Below are positions 13,349-14,957 of a stretch of 14,957 nt of DNA, piece after piece. How positions within the stretch are numbered: position 1 is the first letter of the stretch; the number at the start of each line of letters is the position of its first letter. Both the position numbers and the translations under genes were made by a program. Origin of the DNA: Candidatus Methanogasteraceae archaeon UBA261 (GTDB taxonomy: Archaea; Halobacteriota; Methanosarcinia; Methanosarcinales; Methanogasteraceae); the NCBI GenBank assembly GCA_002506015.1, contig DAWR01000212.1, forward strand, positions 6,833 through 21,789. Direction: 5' to 3'. The notes beneath the pieces are model-generated. The model was given only the letters and a program-made list of their open reading frames with translations, was not told where the DNA came from and made no database searches.

Positions 13349-13861
13349 TCACCGACCCGTAAAACACGCGCCCGCACCGAGCGGGACCACCTGCCCGTGA
13401 ACCTGATCCCCCTCGACGACCAGTTCCATTACTGATCGATCAGCAAGCCTCGGAACAGTTGGGCTGCCCGGGCATGCGATCAGCACATCAGACTTCTCGA
13501 TAAACGGGGTGTGCACATGCCCGACAATCATCACATCTACTGCGAGCTCCTTTGCAAGATACCATAGCCCGGTGGTCCCGTCCAGGGACAACTGCCCGTC
13601 ATGAACGACCCCAATTGTGATATCACTCACATCGAATGTAATTCGCTCAGGAAGACGCATTTTAAGCTCTGTGCAGTCGGAATTGCCATGAACCGCGTGA
13701 ATATCGTTTATGCCCGCCAGATACTCGTAGCACGCAACCGATGTAAAATCTCCCGCATGCACGAGCATATCCGCATTTTTGAGCATGGGAATCAGGTTCT
13801 CTGGCAGCCTGTGGTCGTGTGTGTCCGAGATTACGAGGATGCGGGTGCGGGTCATTGTCAT
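13349..13861 (-). CDS. YfcE/MJ0936-family metallophosphoesterase
   Basis: This is a small calcineurin-like phosphodiesterase with a two-metal centre; the natural substrate in archaea is unknown. From the ATG at 13861 it has 170 residues, near the family norm; the frame extends to 13981, but that part runs into repeat DNA and does not resemble the family. The metal motifs are in order: D13-x-H15 (ISDTHDH), GD with D38, GNSD with N60, H87 in VVHDGQ (more often followed by Gly), and GHVH with H115 and H117. A TATA box ~25 bases upstream points to a leaderless start at 13861 or at the ATG at 13855. It is divergent from the MBL-fold gene, separated by repeat copy D. Confidence 0.9.
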   Translation of the reverse strand: MTMTRTRILVISDTHDHRLPENLIPMLKNADMLVHAGDFTSVACYEYLAGINDIHAVHGNSDCTELKMRLPERITFDVSDITIGVVHDGQLSLDGTTGLWYLAKELAVDVMIVGHVHTPFIEKSDVLIACPGSPTVPRLADRSVMELVVEGDQVHGQVVPLGAGACFTGR

Positions 13862-13879
13862 GTAGTCAGATGTCCGACT

Positions 13880-13890
13880 AATATTAAGAT
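13880..13890 (-). promoter_or_regulatory. TATA box of the metallophosphoesterase gene
   Basis: The minus strand reads ATCTTAATATT, centred ~24-25 bases ahead of the ATG at 13861, with no ribosome binding site between. This fits a leaderless message. Confidence 0.45.
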
Positions 13891-13894
13891 GCTG

Positions 13895-14034
13895 GTATGT
13901 GTTTGGCTGAGGCGAAAAACCACGATATTTCACGAGATCAACACAAGATACTGGTTGGGTTTGCATTTTATATCTTACCACCTCATACTTTCTCGTGGAA
14001 ATCTGTGCAATCCCGTGTTTAGATAGACACGTAC
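13895..14034 (+). repeat. Dispersed MITE-like repeat, copy D, in a divergent promoter region
   Basis: Inverted ends are GTATGTGTTTG (13895-13905) and TAGACACGTAC (14024-14034), 9 of 11 complementary and matching those of copy B. CTGAGGCGAAAAACCACGA (13907-13925) is shared with B. Inside, CCACGA near 13920 and CTCGTGG (13992-13998) form a second inverted pair. A TATA-like TTTTATAT at 13966-13973 points toward the MBL-fold gene, so the repeat may supply its promoter. Not coding. Confidence 0.55.
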
Positions 14035-14058
14035 GGATGCTGCGAAGGGGCTGTAAAG

Positions 14059-14787
14059 ATGACGATACGGAAGATAAAGCTGATCAAGATCGGTACGCTT
14101 GCATTCGAGTCGTTTGAGATACCCGACCCGAGGGTGAGAGCCATGAAATACTTCTGCGGGATCGGCGCGGGATCAAACGTAGTATACATAGAGACGGACG
14201 ACAGAAAGATTCTCGTTGACACGGGCTTTGACTATGAGGAGAACTCTGCCGAAGAAAACAGGAAACGAAACCGAAGACGCCTGATAAACGCACTGGACGA
14301 TCACGGACTCCGCCCTGAAGACATCGATTCCGTCTTCATCACGCACTGGCATGGCGATCACTTCGGAAATCTGGATCTCTTTGATGGGGCTGAGATTCTG
14401 GCGCTCCGATCGCGTAAGGGGCTCGCATTCGAGTGCCAGGAGATCGGCGACCTGGAGGACATAACAGAGGGGGTCATGGTGATGGCAACGCCGGGACACA
14501 CCAGAGACCACGCATCGCTTGTTCTCTTGCCAGACGAGATCACACAGCAGATGAGGGGTGTGTTTGGCGAATGGGCGGTCAAAATTGAAGATCCCTGCAT
14601 CGTCGTTGCAGGGGATGCCATTGTGTCACAGTCCTACTATCTGGAGGAAAAGTTCTGGGATTACAACGCTGATTTCTTTTCTATTGAGCAATCCCGCAGA
14701 AGCCAGCAAGCGATAACCGAAATTGCTGACTACATCATTCCGGGGCATGGAACAATCTTTCAGAACATCCGTAAACCTGTGCCGTAA
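14059..14787 (+). CDS. MBL-fold metallo-hydrolase
   Basis: This is a 242-residue metallo-beta-lactamase-fold hydrolase with a full zinc site: H96, H98, D100 and H101 in THWHGDHFGN, H147 in TPGHTRDH, D186 in VVAGDAI, and H230 in IPGHGTIF. The N-terminal half has the usual strand-turn ILVDTG (51-56). Family members hydrolyse thioesters, lactones, phosphodiesters or beta-lactams, and this sequence alone does not tell which. The ATG at 14059 is preceded by AAGGGG at ~9 bases. It is divergent from the metallophosphoesterase gene, with repeat copy D between. No signal peptide is seen, so it should be cytosolic. Confidence 0.9.
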   Translation: MTIRKIKLIKIGTLAFESFEIPDPRVRAMKYFCGIGAGSNVVYIETDDRKILVDTGFDYEENSAEENRKRNRRRLINALDDHGLRPEDIDSVFITHWHGDHFGNLDLFDGAEILALRSRKGLAFECQEIGDLEDITEGVMVMATPGHTRDHASLVLLPDEITQQMRGVFGEWAVKIEDPCIVVAGDAIVSQSYYLEEKFWDYNADFFSIEQSRRSQQAITEIADYIIPGHGTIFQNIRKPVP

Positions 14788-14957
14788 CAGAGAAGAAAAG
14801 GGAGGGGACGTTGCCCGCGCCCCATAATCAAAACTGCGCCGAAGGTGTCAAGAATCCGCAGTGAAGGAGAGGCGCAACCGGGCATCATTCCAACGACGTA
14901 TCCACTTCAAAAAGTATGGTGAGACTCATCTTCAGTCTTTCTGGAAGATATACCTAA

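Noticed and set aside
1..14957. CRISPR arrays, tRNA or rRNA genes, insertion-sequence transposases and integrases
   Set aside because: No regularly spaced direct repeats, no cloverleaf-like sequence and no transposase or recombinase motif were seen by eye; the dispersed repeats are few, degenerate and unevenly spaced.
14788..14957. Loose inverted match TGCCCG-CGCC with GGCGC-aac-CGGGCA in the final 170 bases
   Set aside because: It needs a bulge and has no T-run or conserved context; no gene is visible in this last stretch, which is cut by the window end.

Overview
This window is archaeal and comes from a methyl-coenzyme M reductase (Mcr) organism: a methanogen, or a related methane- or alkane-oxidising archaeon. 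The evidence is methanogenesis marker proteins 3 and 6, the Mcr-activating ABC protein AtwA (component A2), an archaeal ribosomal protein S17e, the large clamp-loader subunit RfcL, an archaeal-type lumazine synthase, TATA-box promoters and probable leaderless genes. Base composition looks moderate, near half G+C. Shine-Dalgarno motifs of the GGAGG type fix several starts. I cannot assign a genus.

Layout. At 1-675 is the 3' part of a metal/corrinoid periplasmic binding protein gene (+). At 925-3241 a minus-strand group runs cyclase-family hydrolase, zinc-site methyltransferase, ribH; the first two overlap by ATGA, and ribH follows a 167-bp spacer with a striking foldable element. At 3242-3781 is a 540-bp non-coding stretch holding a promoter directly followed by a terminator, a G-quadruplex motif and a dispersed repeat. 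At 3782-4873 are rps17e and dapA (+), converging on a ubiD-family decarboxylase gene (4888-6138, -). At 6346-9891 is a tight minus-strand operon atwA-mmp3-mmp6, behind a promoter with a dyad. moaA (-) and rfcL (+) then diverge from a 50-bp promoter region. At 12390-13348 is an accessory stretch with tandem promoter-like repeats, a foldable leader and a small secreted hypothetical protein, possibly frameshifted. The window ends with a divergent pair, a YfcE/MJ0936-type metallophosphoesterase (-) and an MBL-fold hydrolase (+).

How the genes work together. AtwA, Mmp3 and Mmp6 belong to Mcr activation or maturation, the core energy metabolism of the cell. The other genes are housekeeping: riboflavin (ribH; flavins and coenzyme F420), lysine/diaminopimelate (dapA), molybdopterin/tungstopterin (moaA), probably archaeal isoprenoid synthesis (ubiD family), DNA replication (rfcL) and translation (rps17e).

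The least ordinary material is non-coding. First is an ~80-nt element ahead of ribH, closed by a perfect 11-bp helix, followed by seven U and preceded by a competing 7-bp pairing; it could be an attenuator, a riboswitch or a small RNA. Second is a family of degenerate 80-140-bp repeats in at least four intergenic spacers, plus a probable deleted copy in a fifth. Third is the tandem TATA-box repeat behind rfcL.
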